Shown here: positions 10,490-18,729 of the stretch, piece by piece
Layout of the letters: each line of letters starts with the position of its first letter
How positions within the stretch are numbered: the stretch's first letter is position 1
Assembly (NCBI RefSeq): GCF_018069625.1
Contig: NZ_CP072941.1
Location: forward strand, 1,302,001 to 1,366,000
Reading direction: 5' to 3'
Source: Streptomyces yatensis
GTDB taxonomy: Bacteria > Actinomycetota > Actinomycetes > Streptomycetales > Streptomycetaceae
DNA: 64,000 nt
Position numbers and translations under genes: made by a program
Notes under the pieces: model-generated
Seen by the model: the letters and a program-made list of their open reading frames with translations, nothing else
Told to the model about the DNA's origin: nothing
Databases searched by the model: none

Positions 10490-11809
10490 TCAGCCGCGAC
10501 CCGCCCGTACCGTCTGCGCGACCTCGGGCGATTCGGTGTCCAGCGGCACCGCCCAGGGCGGGATCACCCCGAGCTGCACCCCCTGACGTGGCAGCACCGC
10601 GTCGAGCAGCCAGTCGGCGGCCACCCGGACCCGGTTCCCCGGCATCGCCGTCAGGTGATAGCCGCGGGTGACCGCGCTCGCGATCGGCCCGGACAGCGGT
10701 ATGTGCAGCGGGTTCGCGGCGGCCTGCGCCCCGCCGAGGTCGACGGTGAACCCGAGGTCATGGTGTTTGTACGGTTTGGGGGCACCGCGCCCGAGGGAGG
10801 CCAGGACGTTGTGGGCCGCGACCTTTCCCTGCCGGTGGGCGTGCTGCGCGGTCATCGGGGTGAACTGGCCCGGCCGGGTCAGATCGGGTACCGCTGCGGC
10901 GTCCCCGCAGGCCAGCACCTCCGGGTGGCCGGGCACGGCCAGATACTGGTCGACCCGCAGCCGGCCGCGTTCGGTCGGCAGCCCGAGTTGCTCCACCAGC
11001 GGGTCGGGGCGCACCCCGACACACCAGATCAGCGACCGGGTGTCGATGAACTCGCCGTCGTCCAGCCGCACGCCCTCCGAGGTGGCCTCCTTGACCGTGG
11101 TGCCGGTGCGGATCTCCACACCCCGCTTGCGCAGCACCCGGTCGGCCGTGCGGGAGAGCTTCTTGTCCAGCTCCGGCAGTACCCGGGGGGCGATGTCGAT
11201 CAGCAGCCAGCGGGGCCGCGGCGCGTCGCGCAGCGTGGTGTTCTTCCGCGCGAGCGAGTCGGTGAAGAGCACCCCGTGGGCGGCCACCTCGGTGCCGGTG
11301 TAGCCGGCGCCGACCACCACGAAGGTGCGGCGGGCGGCCCGCTCCCGGGGATCCTCGCTGGTGCCGGACATCTCGATCTGCCGGGTGACGTGGTCGCGCA
11401 GGAAGAGCGCCTCCGGCATGCCGCGGAAGCCATGGGCGTGCTCGGCCACACCGGGGATCGGCAGCAGCTTGTTGACGCTGCCCACGGAGAGGATGAGGCG
11501 GTCGTAGGCCATCTCGCCGGACCGTCCGTCCGGGTCCTGCCAGGAGATCCGGCGGGCGTCCAGGTCGACGCCGTGGACCTCGCCCAGCACCAGCCGGACA
11601 TGCGGCAGGGTGCCGGTGAGGGAGACCGAGACCCGTCGGGGCTCCAGGACTCCGGCCGCCACTTCGGGCAGCAGCGGCAGATACAGGAAGTAGTCGTTGG
11701 GGTTGATCAGGACGATCTCCACCGCGCCCCTCAGGGTGCGGGAGAGGCCACGGGCAGCCTGGTAACCGGCGAAACCGGCACCGACGATCACTATGCGTAC
11801 TGGGCTCAC
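10490..11809 (-). CDS. Type II NADH dehydrogenase / FAD-dependent pyridine nucleotide-disulphide family oxidoreductase
   Basis: 439 residues. The FAD Rossmann motif RIVIVGAGFAGYQAARGL begins at residue 4. The second, NAD-binding motif VVVGAGYTGTEVAA sits at about residue 150, and the FAD-anchoring VLACGDAAAVPD at about residue 285. This order matches NDH-2, a single-subunit non-pumping NADH:quinone reductase at the inner face of the membrane. A 60-bp longer open frame exists, but GTG 11809 is preceded by GGGAGA and starts at the Rossmann fold. It lies 28 bp upstream of the transketolase, so the two are likely one transcript. Confidence 0.88.
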   Translation of the reverse strand: MSPVRIVIVGAGFAGYQAARGLSRTLRGAVEIVLINPNDYFLYLPLLPEVAAGVLEPRRVSVSLTGTLPHVRLVLGEVHGVDLDARRISWQDPDGRSGEMAYDRLILSVGSVNKLLPIPGVAEHAHGFRGMPEALFLRDHVTRQIEMSGTSEDPRERAARRTFVVVGAGYTGTEVAAHGVLFTDSLARKNTTLRDAPRPRWLLIDIAPRVLPELDKKLSRTADRVLRKRGVEIRTGTTVKEATSEGVRLDDGEFIDTRSLIWCVGVRPDPLVEQLGLPTERGRLRVDQYLAVPGHPEVLACGDAAAVPDLTRPGQFTPMTAQHAHRQGKVAAHNVLASLGRGAPKPYKHHDLGFTVDLGGAQAAANPLHIPLSGPIASAVTRGYHLTAMPGNRVRVAADWLLDAVLPRQGVQLGVIPPWAVPLDTESPEVAQTVRAGRG

Positions 11810-11978
11810 ACGAATCTCCCGGGCATACGGGGCCAGGGAGCACCAAGTGCCCGTGAGAGTCCGGGCCAAACGTCGGGCCCAGGCGGCCCCGCCCCCGGGA
11901 CCGCGTTCCGGAGGGTCCCGGTGCGGTGCGGGGGCGGGGCGCGGCGGCGGTAGGTCAGCGGCCGGGGGCCGCGGTAGG

Positions 11979-13190
11979 TCAGCGGCGCCGGCGGGCCGTC
12001 TGCGCGTCGACCGGCTCGTCCCAGTCGATGCGGTAGCCGGTCAGCCAGTCGGGGGCGCCGTTGCCGGCCCGGTCCAGTTTGCGCGGCATGGTGGCATCGC
12101 GCAGGGCTCGCGCCACGGGTCCCGGGGCGGTGCGGCGGGCCATGCCCGCGCTGGCCGTGGCGACCTTCTCGACCCGCTCCCGGCGCAGTGCCTCGTACGC
12201 GGCGAAGGCCGACTGGGGCGAGCGCAGATCGCGCAGGCATTTGGCGAGCACGACACCGTCCTCGATGGCCATCGACGCGCCCTGGGCGGCGTTGGGCGCG
12301 CAGGCGTGCGCGGCGTCGCCGACGATGACCATGGCCTCCTCGGACCAGGTGGGGGTGGAGATGAGGTCGTAGGCGGCGGTGGCCACGATGGAGTCGCCGG
12401 TGGCGCGGACCAGGTCGGCGGCGGGGGTGTGGTCCTCGGCGAAGAGCCTCAGCAGCCGCTCCCGCCACTCCTCGGGGGTGATGGCGGCGAGCTCGCCCTT
12501 GGACATCTCCTCGACCGGGGCGTTGCAGAACCACCACACCTCGCCGTCCGGGGCGGTGGTGCAGCCGAAGAACGCCTGCCTGCCGAAGATCATCGTGTAG
12601 GCGTCCGGGTCCGGGGGCGTCTCGGCGTCGCGGGTGTAGCCGCAGACGGTGTGCTGTCCGGTGTAGCGGGGCCGGGGCGCGGCCGCGTCGATGGCCCTGC
12701 GGACGAGCGAGTGGATACCGTCGGCGCCGATCAGCACATCGCCCACGGCGCGCCCGCCGTCGGCGAACGAGCAGACGATCCGGCCGTCGGGGCTGGTGTG
12801 GGCGGCCAGCAGCCGCTTGCCGTGCTCGATGCGCACTCCGCGGCGCATCGCCTCCTCGCGCAGCACCCGGGCGAGGGTGGCGCGTTTGAGGGTGACCGAG
12901 CCGAGGCCACCGTCCTGCGATCCGGACATGGGACGGTTGCCGAGCCGTTTGCCGGTGTTGCTGATGAACTCGACGCGGCCGACCGGGAAGGAGTTCTCCA
13001 GCACCGGTTCATGGGCGTCGATGGTGCGCAATGCCTCCAGGCCGTTGGCGGCGACGACGAGGAACGCACCCGCGTCGGTGGCGTCCGTGGGGTACGTCTC
13101 GTAGACGACCGCGTCGATCCCGGCTTTCCGCAGGGCCATCGCGGTCACCGTGCCGGCGATGCCGCCACCGATGATCAGGGCTGTGGTCAT
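11979..13190 (-). CDS. FAD-dependent monooxygenase (PHBH/UbiH family)
   Basis: About 403 residues with all three flavoprotein hydroxylase fingerprints: GGGIAGTVTAMALRKAG at the N-terminus, the DG motif VLIGADGIHS at about residue 155, and GDAAHACAPNAAQGASMAIED at about residue 285. It should hydroxylate an aromatic or related substrate with NAD(P)H and O2. ATG 13190 is preceded by GGAG at 5 nt. Another in-frame ATG 15 bp upstream is possible but has no ribosome site. No neighbouring genes point to a pathway. Confidence 0.9.
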   Translation of the reverse strand: MTTALIIGGGIAGTVTAMALRKAGIDAVVYETYPTDATDAGAFLVVAANGLEALRTIDAHEPVLENSFPVGRVEFISNTGKRLGNRPMSGSQDGGLGSVTLKRATLARVLREEAMRRGVRIEHGKRLLAAHTSPDGRIVCSFADGGRAVGDVLIGADGIHSLVRRAIDAAAPRPRYTGQHTVCGYTRDAETPPDPDAYTMIFGRQAFFGCTTAPDGEVWWFCNAPVEEMSKGELAAITPEEWRERLLRLFAEDHTPAADLVRATGDSIVATAAYDLISTPTWSEEAMVIVGDAAHACAPNAAQGASMAIEDGVVLAKCLRDLRSPQSAFAAYEALRRERVEKVATASAGMARRTAPGPVARALRDATMPRKLDRAGNGAPDWLTGYRIDWDEPVDAQTARRRR

Positions 13191-13327
13191 GGTGCTCCGT
13201 GACATGGCGTGGGGTGGTCGTGTCGTGGGGTTGCGACAGCACCATATGGCGGACCGGAGCTCCCCGGGTCAAGAGCGCCACTTCAACTACGCGGTGGCGA
13301 GCGGCATTTGGGACAGCTCCGGCAACC

Positions 13328-13371
13328 CGCCACGTGAGGGGCCCGCCACGTGAGCAGCCGCGCCACGTGAG
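13328..13371. repeat. Three direct copies of CGCCACGTGAG
   Basis: The 11-bp unit, containing the palindrome CACGTG, starts at 13328, 13344 and 13361. Spacing is 16-17 bp, in the spacer between the monooxygenase start and the DNA glycosylase stop. It could be a protein-binding array or a slippage relic; nothing downstream decides. Confidence 0.6.
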
Positions 13372-13396
13372 GGGCTCCGCTTCGCGAGCGGCCCCG
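13371..13396 (-). terminator. Possible hairpin terminator after the DNA glycosylase gene
   Basis: GGGGC...CGCT pairs with AGCG...GCCCC around a TTCG-type loop with a 2-nt bulge, immediately downstream of the glycosylase stop. There is no T tract. Confidence 0.35.
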
Positions 13397-14263
13397 CTAC
13401 TTGAGCAGTCGGGACAGCCGCCGGTCGGCGAGCGGCTTGCCGCCGGTCTGGCAGGTGGGGCAGTACTGCAGCGAGGAGTCGCGGAAGGACACCTCGCGGA
13501 CGGTGTCCCCGCACACCGGGCACGGCTGCCCGGTGCGGCCGTGCACCCGCATGCCGCCGCGCTTCTCCCCCTTGAGGTCGGTGGCGGCCAGGCCGCGGGA
13601 GCGCTCGACGGCGGAGCGCAGCGTGGCGCCCATCGCCTCGTACACCCCGGCGATCTCCTCTTCGGTGAGGTCCGAGGCGAGCCGGTAGGGGGACATCCGG
13701 GCGGCGTGCAGGATCTCGTCCGAGTAGGCGTTGCCGATGCCGGCGATGACGCTCTGGTCGCGCAGCACCCCCTTGATCCGGTGGCGTACGCCGCGCAGCA
13801 GCCCGGCGAACGCCTCCAGGGTGAAGGAGTCGTCGAGCGGGTCCGGGCCCAGCCGGGCGATGCCGGGGACCTCCTGGGGGTCGCGGACCACGTACACCGC
13901 GAGCCCCTTGCGCGTCCCGGCCTCGGTGAGGTCAAAGCCGGAGCGCTCCGGACCGGCCAGCAGCAGCCGCAGCGCGAGCGGGCCCTTGCCGGGGCGCGGC
14001 GGGGCCTCGGGAAGGCCGTCCCGCCAGCGCAGCCAGCCCGCCTTGGCGAGGTGGACGACCAGATGGGGGCCGTCGGTGGCCAGGTCGAGGAACTTGCCGT
14101 GGCGGGCCACCGCCGTGACGGTGTGGCCTTCGAGCGCGCTCAGCGGTGGGTCGTAGGTCTTCAGAACGCTCACCGCGACGGGGAGGACGCGGGCGATCTC
14201 CCGGCCGGCGGCGCGCTCGGCCAGGATCGCGGTGAGGGCCTCCACCTCGGGCAGCTCCGGCAT
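13397..14263 (-). CDS. Fpg/Nei-family DNA glycosylase/AP lyase
   Basis: 288 residues starting MPELPEVEAL, which gives the catalytic N-terminal Pro2 and Glu3 that form the Schiff base with damaged-base sites. The helix-two-turn-helix region includes GIGNAYSDEILHAARMSP (about 165-185). The C-terminal zinc finger is CPVC...CPTC (residues about 250-273), followed by an Arg-rich tail. It removes oxidised purines or pyrimidines and nicks the backbone. Streptomyces carries several paralogues; whether this prefers 8-oxoguanine (MutM) or pyrimidines (Nei) cannot be decided here. It is divergent from the peroxidase fusion gene. Confidence 0.92.
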   Translation of the reverse strand: MPELPEVEALTAILAERAAGREIARVLPVAVSVLKTYDPPLSALEGHTVTAVARHGKFLDLATDGPHLVVHLAKAGWLRWRDGLPEAPPRPGKGPLALRLLLAGPERSGFDLTEAGTRKGLAVYVVRDPQEVPGIARLGPDPLDDSFTLEAFAGLLRGVRHRIKGVLRDQSVIAGIGNAYSDEILHAARMSPYRLASDLTEEEIAGVYEAMGATLRSAVERSRGLAATDLKGEKRGGMRVHGRTGQPCPVCGDTVREVSFRDSSLQYCPTCQTGGKPLADRRLSRLLK

Positions 14264-14421
14264 GCCACCAGTGTGCCGCAGGGCGGAGGCGAATCACCCG
14301 GGGCGCCCCGGAGGGGCGGGTTACCACCGACGCACCGCTCCGGGCTGCGGCCTCGCGAGCCCTCCCTTACCGTCTCTTTTGTCCCTTCTCGTCCCAGCCT
14401 GCCCCGTACGGAGCGTTCCCC

Positions 14422-17244
14422 ATGGTCGACACCGGACAGCAGTCCGTACGAAGCGAGGCAGTACGCGGCGGTGAGGTGACACGCGTCGGTGAGGTGGCGC
14501 GGCACGAGGTGGCACGGCACGAGGGGACGGGCGGGACACGAGGCGCGAGGTACGAGGGCTATGAGGCGTACGAGGGCGGCAGCCCCGAGGCCGAGCGGCG
14601 GCGCTTCGAGAAGCTGACGCGCGAGCTGATGCGGACGCAGCGGACCCGCCCCGGCGGCGCGGACAGCCCGGGCGCCCCGCAGCTGCTGCGCCCCTTCCGG
14701 GCCAGGGCGACGCTGGGTGTGGAGAACGCCCGGCTGCGGTTCCGTGACGACCTGCCGCCGGAGCTGTGCGTGGGATACGCCCGGCCGGGCGCCGAGTACC
14801 CGGCCGTGGTGCGGCTGTCCAGCGCGAGCGGCACCGAGCGGCACGACACCACACCCGATCTGCGCCGGATGGCGGTGCGGGTCCAGGCCGGTCCGGAGGA
14901 GACCCACGATCTGCTGGCCACCAGCTTCCCGGTGTCGCATGCCGCCGATGTGCACGAGTTCGTCGCCTTCGCCAAGGCCACGGCGGGCGCGGGGAGCACC
15001 GTGGAGAAGGCGTTCGGGCTGTTCGTCCGGCTGCCGCTGGCGGTGGGCTGGGCCACCGCCGACCGGATGCGCCGCAATGTGCGGATCGCCACCCGCCATA
15101 CGGTGGGCTCGCTGGCCCGCGAGACCTTCTGGAGCCGGGGCGCGATCCTGTGGGGCCCGGCCGGTCCGGTGCGGTATCAGCTGCGTCCGGCGCCCGGCGG
15201 CACCGCCGCTCCCCCGCCCGACCGCGGCGACCCCGACTATCTCGACCGTGAGCTGGCGATGCGGCTGTCCACCGGCGACGTCGCCTTCGAGCTGTGTGTG
15301 CAGCGCTATCTGGACGACCGCCGCACTCCGGTCGAGGACGGCTCGGTGGAGTGGCGGGAGAGCGACGCACCGGTCGTCCCGGTCGCGGTGCTCACGGTGC
15401 CGTGCCAGGACCTGGACAGCACCCGGGCCCGGGCGGCGGCCCGCCGGGTCGAGCTGCTGACGTTCAACCCCTGGCACACCACGGAGGAGTTCCGTCCGCT
15501 GGGCAATCTCAACCGGGCGCGCAAGGCCGCGTACGAGGTCGCCGCGGCGCACCGCCTCGGCCTGCGCCTCCCCGCCACCGAGCCGGGCCCCACCGCCGAA
15601 CCGGGCCCGACCGCCGAGCCGAGCCCGACCGCCGAGCCGAGCCCCACCGCGCTGCTGCCCGTTCCGGTGCGCGCCGCCTTCGACCTACCGGTGCGCGCGG
15701 CCTTCGGCCTGGTCAACCGCTGTGTGCCCTGGCATCGGCTGCCGGACCCGCTGGGGGTGCTCAACCCGGACGCGCTGGGCCGGACGCTGCGCCGGCTCGG
15801 CCTCCTCGACGCGGCCCCGCCCGAGACGCCGCCGCATCCCGATCCGGCCACCGCCCCGGCCGTGGCGCGCAGGGAGGGGGCGCGGACGGAGGGGGCGCGG
15901 CCGGACGTGGCCGGGGCCGCCGTCGGCCGTCGCCCGTCAGCGGTCCACCGGCCCGAGCTGATCCATGTGCCCCACCCCGCCACGGTCAGCGAACGGCTGC
16001 TGCGCCGGGAGCGCTTCCGGCCCGCCACCTCGCTCAATGTCCTGGCGGCCGCCTGGACCCACTTCCAGTCCCCGGACTGGGTCGACGCCGCCTCCCACCG
16101 GTGGGACGGCTCGCAGGTGTACGGCGGCGCCGGGCCGCGCCTGGAGGAGGGCCATCTGTCGCTGGGCCCGGGCGGGGTGCCGCCGATCGGCTCTCCCGGC
16201 GCCTGGTGGCTGGGGCTCAGCACAGTGCACACGCTCTTCGCCCGTGAGCACGAGGCGGTGTGCGAGGCGCTGCGCCGCACCCATCCGGCGATGGGCGGGG
16301 AGGCGGTGCACCATACGGCCCGGCTGGTGGTCTCCGCGCTCATCGCCAAGATCCATACGGTGGAGTGGATTCCGGCGATCTTCGCCACCGAGGTGATCGA
16401 CCTCGGGTCGAAGACCAACTGGCAGGGCCCGCCCGCCCATTGGCTGTCCCGGCTCGGCCTGTGGCTGTTCGAGGCGAGCGCGTCGGCGGGCGGCTCCCGC
16501 GGCGTGCCGGACCACCCCCGGGTGCCGTTCGCCCTCGCCGAGGAGTTCATGACGGTCTACCGGACCCATGCGCTGGTCCCGGACGACATCGAGCTGTGCG
16601 ACCACCGCTTCGGGCGGCGGTCGCGGTCGCTCGGCTTCGACGAGGTGCGGGGCGCGGCGGCCGAGGCGGTGATGCGCAAGACGGGGCTCGCCGACGCCCT
16701 CTACTCCTTCGGCATCGCCCACCCGGGCGCGATCACCCTGGGCAACTACCCGCGCGCACTGCGGCGCTTCGAACGGGACGGCGAGCTCCTCGATCTGCCG
16801 GTGGCGGAGCTGATGCGGGCCCGGCGGCGGGGCGTACCGCGGTACAACGACTTCCGGGCCCGGCTGGGCAGAGCGCGGATCCGGTCCTTCGAGGAGCTGT
16901 CCCCCGATCAGGACACGGTGGCGCGGCTCGAGGAGGTCTACGCCTCGGTCAACGAGATCGACACCATGGTGGGGCTGTTCGCGGAGAACCCGCCCGGGGG
17001 GCCGGCGTTCAGCGAGACGGCCTTCCATGTCCTGCTGCACATGGCCACCCGGCGGATTCAGGACGACCGCCTCCTGACCGCCGACTTCCGGCCGGAGGTG
17101 TACACCCCGCTGGGGCTGGACTGGGTGGAGAAGTCCAGCATGACCTCGGTGATCCTGCGGCACTGCCCGGAGCTGGCCGGAGTGCTGCCCCGCGGGGCGA
17201 ATCCGTTCGCGCCCTGGCGGCCGGTGGCGCCGTCCCTGCCCTGA
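14422..17244 (+). CDS. Fusion of a catalase-like domain and an alpha-dioxygenase/cyclooxygenase-like haem peroxidase domain
   Basis: 940 residues. Residues about 60-390 resemble the catalase-like fold (DLRRMAVRVQAG, LTFNPWHTTEEFRPLGNLNRAR), but I see neither the distal HA(K/R)G His nor the RxxxY proximal Tyr of true catalases. A Pro/Ala-rich linker with PTAEP repeats follows. Residues about 520-930 resemble fatty-acid alpha-dioxygenases and animal haem peroxidases. They carry STVHTLFAREHEAVCEAL, then YRTHALVPD (Tyr713 and His716, the Tyr-x-x-His of radical Tyr and proximal haem ligand), RGVPRYNDFRARL, and SETAFHVLLHMATRRIQDDR. The usual distal His before Asp-Trp is Pro551 here. Likely fatty-acid or hydroperoxide chemistry (inference). 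It is convergent with ccr, 24 bp apart. Confidence 0.75.
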   Translation: MVDTGQQSVRSEAVRGGEVTRVGEVARHEVARHEGTGGTRGARYEGYEAYEGGSPEAERRRFEKLTRELMRTQRTRPGGADSPGAPQLLRPFRARATLGVENARLRFRDDLPPELCVGYARPGAEYPAVVRLSSASGTERHDTTPDLRRMAVRVQAGPEETHDLLATSFPVSHAADVHEFVAFAKATAGAGSTVEKAFGLFVRLPLAVGWATADRMRRNVRIATRHTVGSLARETFWSRGAILWGPAGPVRYQLRPAPGGTAAPPPDRGDPDYLDRELAMRLSTGDVAFELCVQRYLDDRRTPVEDGSVEWRESDAPVVPVAVLTVPCQDLDSTRARAAARRVELLTFNPWHTTEEFRPLGNLNRARKAAYEVAAAHRLGLRLPATEPGPTAEPGPTAEPSPTAEPSPTALLPVPVRAAFDLPVRAAFGLVNRCVPWHRLPDPLGVLNPDALGRTLRRLGLLDAAPPETPPHPDPATAPAVARREGARTEGARPDVAGAAVGRRPSAVHRPELIHVPHPATVSERLLRRERFRPATSLNVLAAAWTHFQSPDWVDAASHRWDGSQVYGGAGPRLEEGHLSLGPGGVPPIGSPGAWWLGLSTVHTLFAREHEAVCEALRRTHPAMGGEAVHHTARLVVSALIAKIHTVEWIPAIFATEVIDLGSKTNWQGPPAHWLSRLGLWLFEASASAGGSRGVPDHPRVPFALAEEFMTVYRTHALVPDDIELCDHRFGRRSRSLGFDEVRGAAAEAVMRKTGLADALYSFGIAHPGAITLGNYPRALRRFERDGELLDLPVAELMRARRRGVPRYNDFRARLGRARIRSFEELSPDQDTVARLEEVYASVNEIDTMVGLFAENPPGGPAFSETAFHVLLHMATRRIQDDRLLTADFRPEVYTPLGLDWVEKSSMTSVILRHCPELAGVLPRGANPFAPWRPVAPSLP

Positions 17245-17268
17245 CCGCGGCCGTGGACCGGTTCGGGT

Positions 17269-18612
17269 TCAGTCCTGGCCGCGGAAGCGGTTGATGGACG
17301 GCAGATGGCGCTCGCGCAGCTCCGGATCGCGCACTCCCAGCCCCTCTTCCGGGGCCAGGCACAGGACGCCGACCTTCCCGGAGTGGCGGTTGCGGTGGAC
17401 GTCCTGGGTGGCCGTGCCGACCGCCGTGAGCGGATAGACCTTGGAGAGCGTGGGGTGGACCATCCCCTTCTCGATCAGCCGGTTGGCCGCCCAGGCCTCC
17501 CGGTAGTTGGCGAAGTGGGTGCCGATGATGCGCTTGAGCGCCATCCACAGATAGCGGTTGTCGTACTCGTGGCGGTAGCCGGACGTCGAGGCGCAGGTGA
17601 CGATGGTTCCGCCGCGCCGCGCCACAAACACACTGGCGCCGAAGGTCTCGCGGCCGGGGTGCTCCAGGACGATGTCCGGATCGTCGCCGCCGGTCAGTTC
17701 GCGGATCCGGGCCCCGAAGCGCTTCCACTCCTTGGGGTCGGGCGTGGACGCGTCCTTCCAGAACCGATAGCCCTCCTCGGCCCGGTCGATGACCAGCTCG
17801 GCCCCCATGGAGCGGACGAGTTCGGCCTTGCGCTGCCCGGAGACCACGCACACCGGGATGGACCCGCCGTTGACGGCCAGCTGGGTGGCGTACGAGCCGA
17901 GGCCACCGGCCGCGCCCCAGATGAGGGTCACATCGCCCTGTTTCATCTGGGCGCCGTTGCGGGAGACGAGCTGCCGGTACGCCGTGGAGTTGACCAGGCC
18001 CGAGGAGGCGGCCTCCTCCCAGGTGAGGTGGGCGGGCATCGGCATCAGCTGGTTGGCCTTGACCAGGGAGAGCTCGGCGAGCCCGCCGAAGTTGGTCTCG
18101 AAGCCCCAGATGCGCTGCTCGGGGTCGAGCATGCTGTCGTCGTGGCCGTCCGGTGAGCGCAGTTCGATGGACAGGCAGTGGGCCACCACCCGGTCGCCGG
18201 GCTTCCAGTGGCGCACCCCCGGCCCGGTGCGCAGCACCACACCGGCCAGGTCGGAGCCGAGGACGTGGTAGGGCTGGTCGTGGCGGGCCGCTCCGGGGTC
18301 GTCGGTCCGTGCGTAGCGCTCCAGGAAGCCGAAGGTCGGCAGCGGTTCGAAGATGGCGCTCCACACGGTGTTGTAGTTGATCGCGCCGGCCATGACCGCG
18401 ATCACCGCCTCGCCCGGGCCCGGTTCGGGCGTGGGCACCTCACGGATGTGGAGCGACTTCTGAGGGTCCTTGTCCTTGGTGGCCATGCCCTCGAACATCT
18501 CGGATTCCTCTTTGAGGATCACCGCGCCCCGATAGGACTCGGGCACGCTCAAGGCGGCGAAATCCGCGGCCACCGCATCCTCTGCCAGCACGGCGCTGAT
18601 GATGTCCTGCAT
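17269..18612 (-). CDS. ccr: Crotonyl-CoA carboxylase/reductase
   Basis: Reductive carboxylation of crotonyl-CoA with NADPH and CO2 yields (2S)-ethylmalonyl-CoA, the unusual extender used by module 1 of the PKS in this window. The 447 residues match the family: an N-terminal helix pair, GAINYNTVWSAIFEP, the medium-chain dehydrogenase core with GAAGGLGSYATQLAVNGG (NADPH), and the family-specific HFANYREAWAANRLI and VHRNRHSGKVGVLC near the C-terminus. ATG 18612 is preceded by CGGAGG; the longer open frame is ignored. Upstream lie three CCCCTA boxes shared with the sugar-gene promoter, suggesting co-regulation. It forms the left edge of the cluster. Confidence 0.95.
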   Translation of the reverse strand: MQDIISAVLAEDAVAADFAALSVPESYRGAVILKEESEMFEGMATKDKDPQKSLHIREVPTPEPGPGEAVIAVMAGAINYNTVWSAIFEPLPTFGFLERYARTDDPGAARHDQPYHVLGSDLAGVVLRTGPGVRHWKPGDRVVAHCLSIELRSPDGHDDSMLDPEQRIWGFETNFGGLAELSLVKANQLMPMPAHLTWEEAASSGLVNSTAYRQLVSRNGAQMKQGDVTLIWGAAGGLGSYATQLAVNGGSIPVCVVSGQRKAELVRSMGAELVIDRAEEGYRFWKDASTPDPKEWKRFGARIRELTGGDDPDIVLEHPGRETFGASVFVARRGGTIVTCASTSGYRHEYDNRYLWMALKRIIGTHFANYREAWAANRLIEKGMVHPTLSKVYPLTAVGTATQDVHRNRHSGKVGVLCLAPEEGLGVRDPELRERHLPSINRFRGQD

Positions 18613-18678
18613 GACATGTCCTCCGATGTACCGCCCCGGGGCACCCTGTGTCCCGGAGGCTATGGCAGCGGCCACGAT

Positions 18679-18729
18679 CCGAATAACCCCTACGTCCGCC
18701 CAGGTCCGGCCCCCCTAGGCGCCCCCCTA
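18679..18729 (-). promoter_or_regulatory. Triple CCCCTA box upstream of ccr
   Basis: CCCCTA (TAGGGG on the coding strand) occurs at 18687-18692, 18712-18717 and 18724-18729. The proximal copy sits in CCGAATAACCCCTAC (18679-18693), which matches 13 of 15 bases of the copy upstream of the sugar SDR gene (22077-22091). The proximal copy is 75 bp from the ccr start; the distal copy overlaps the stop of the upstream gene. Likely an activator-binding array (inference). Confidence 0.5.
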
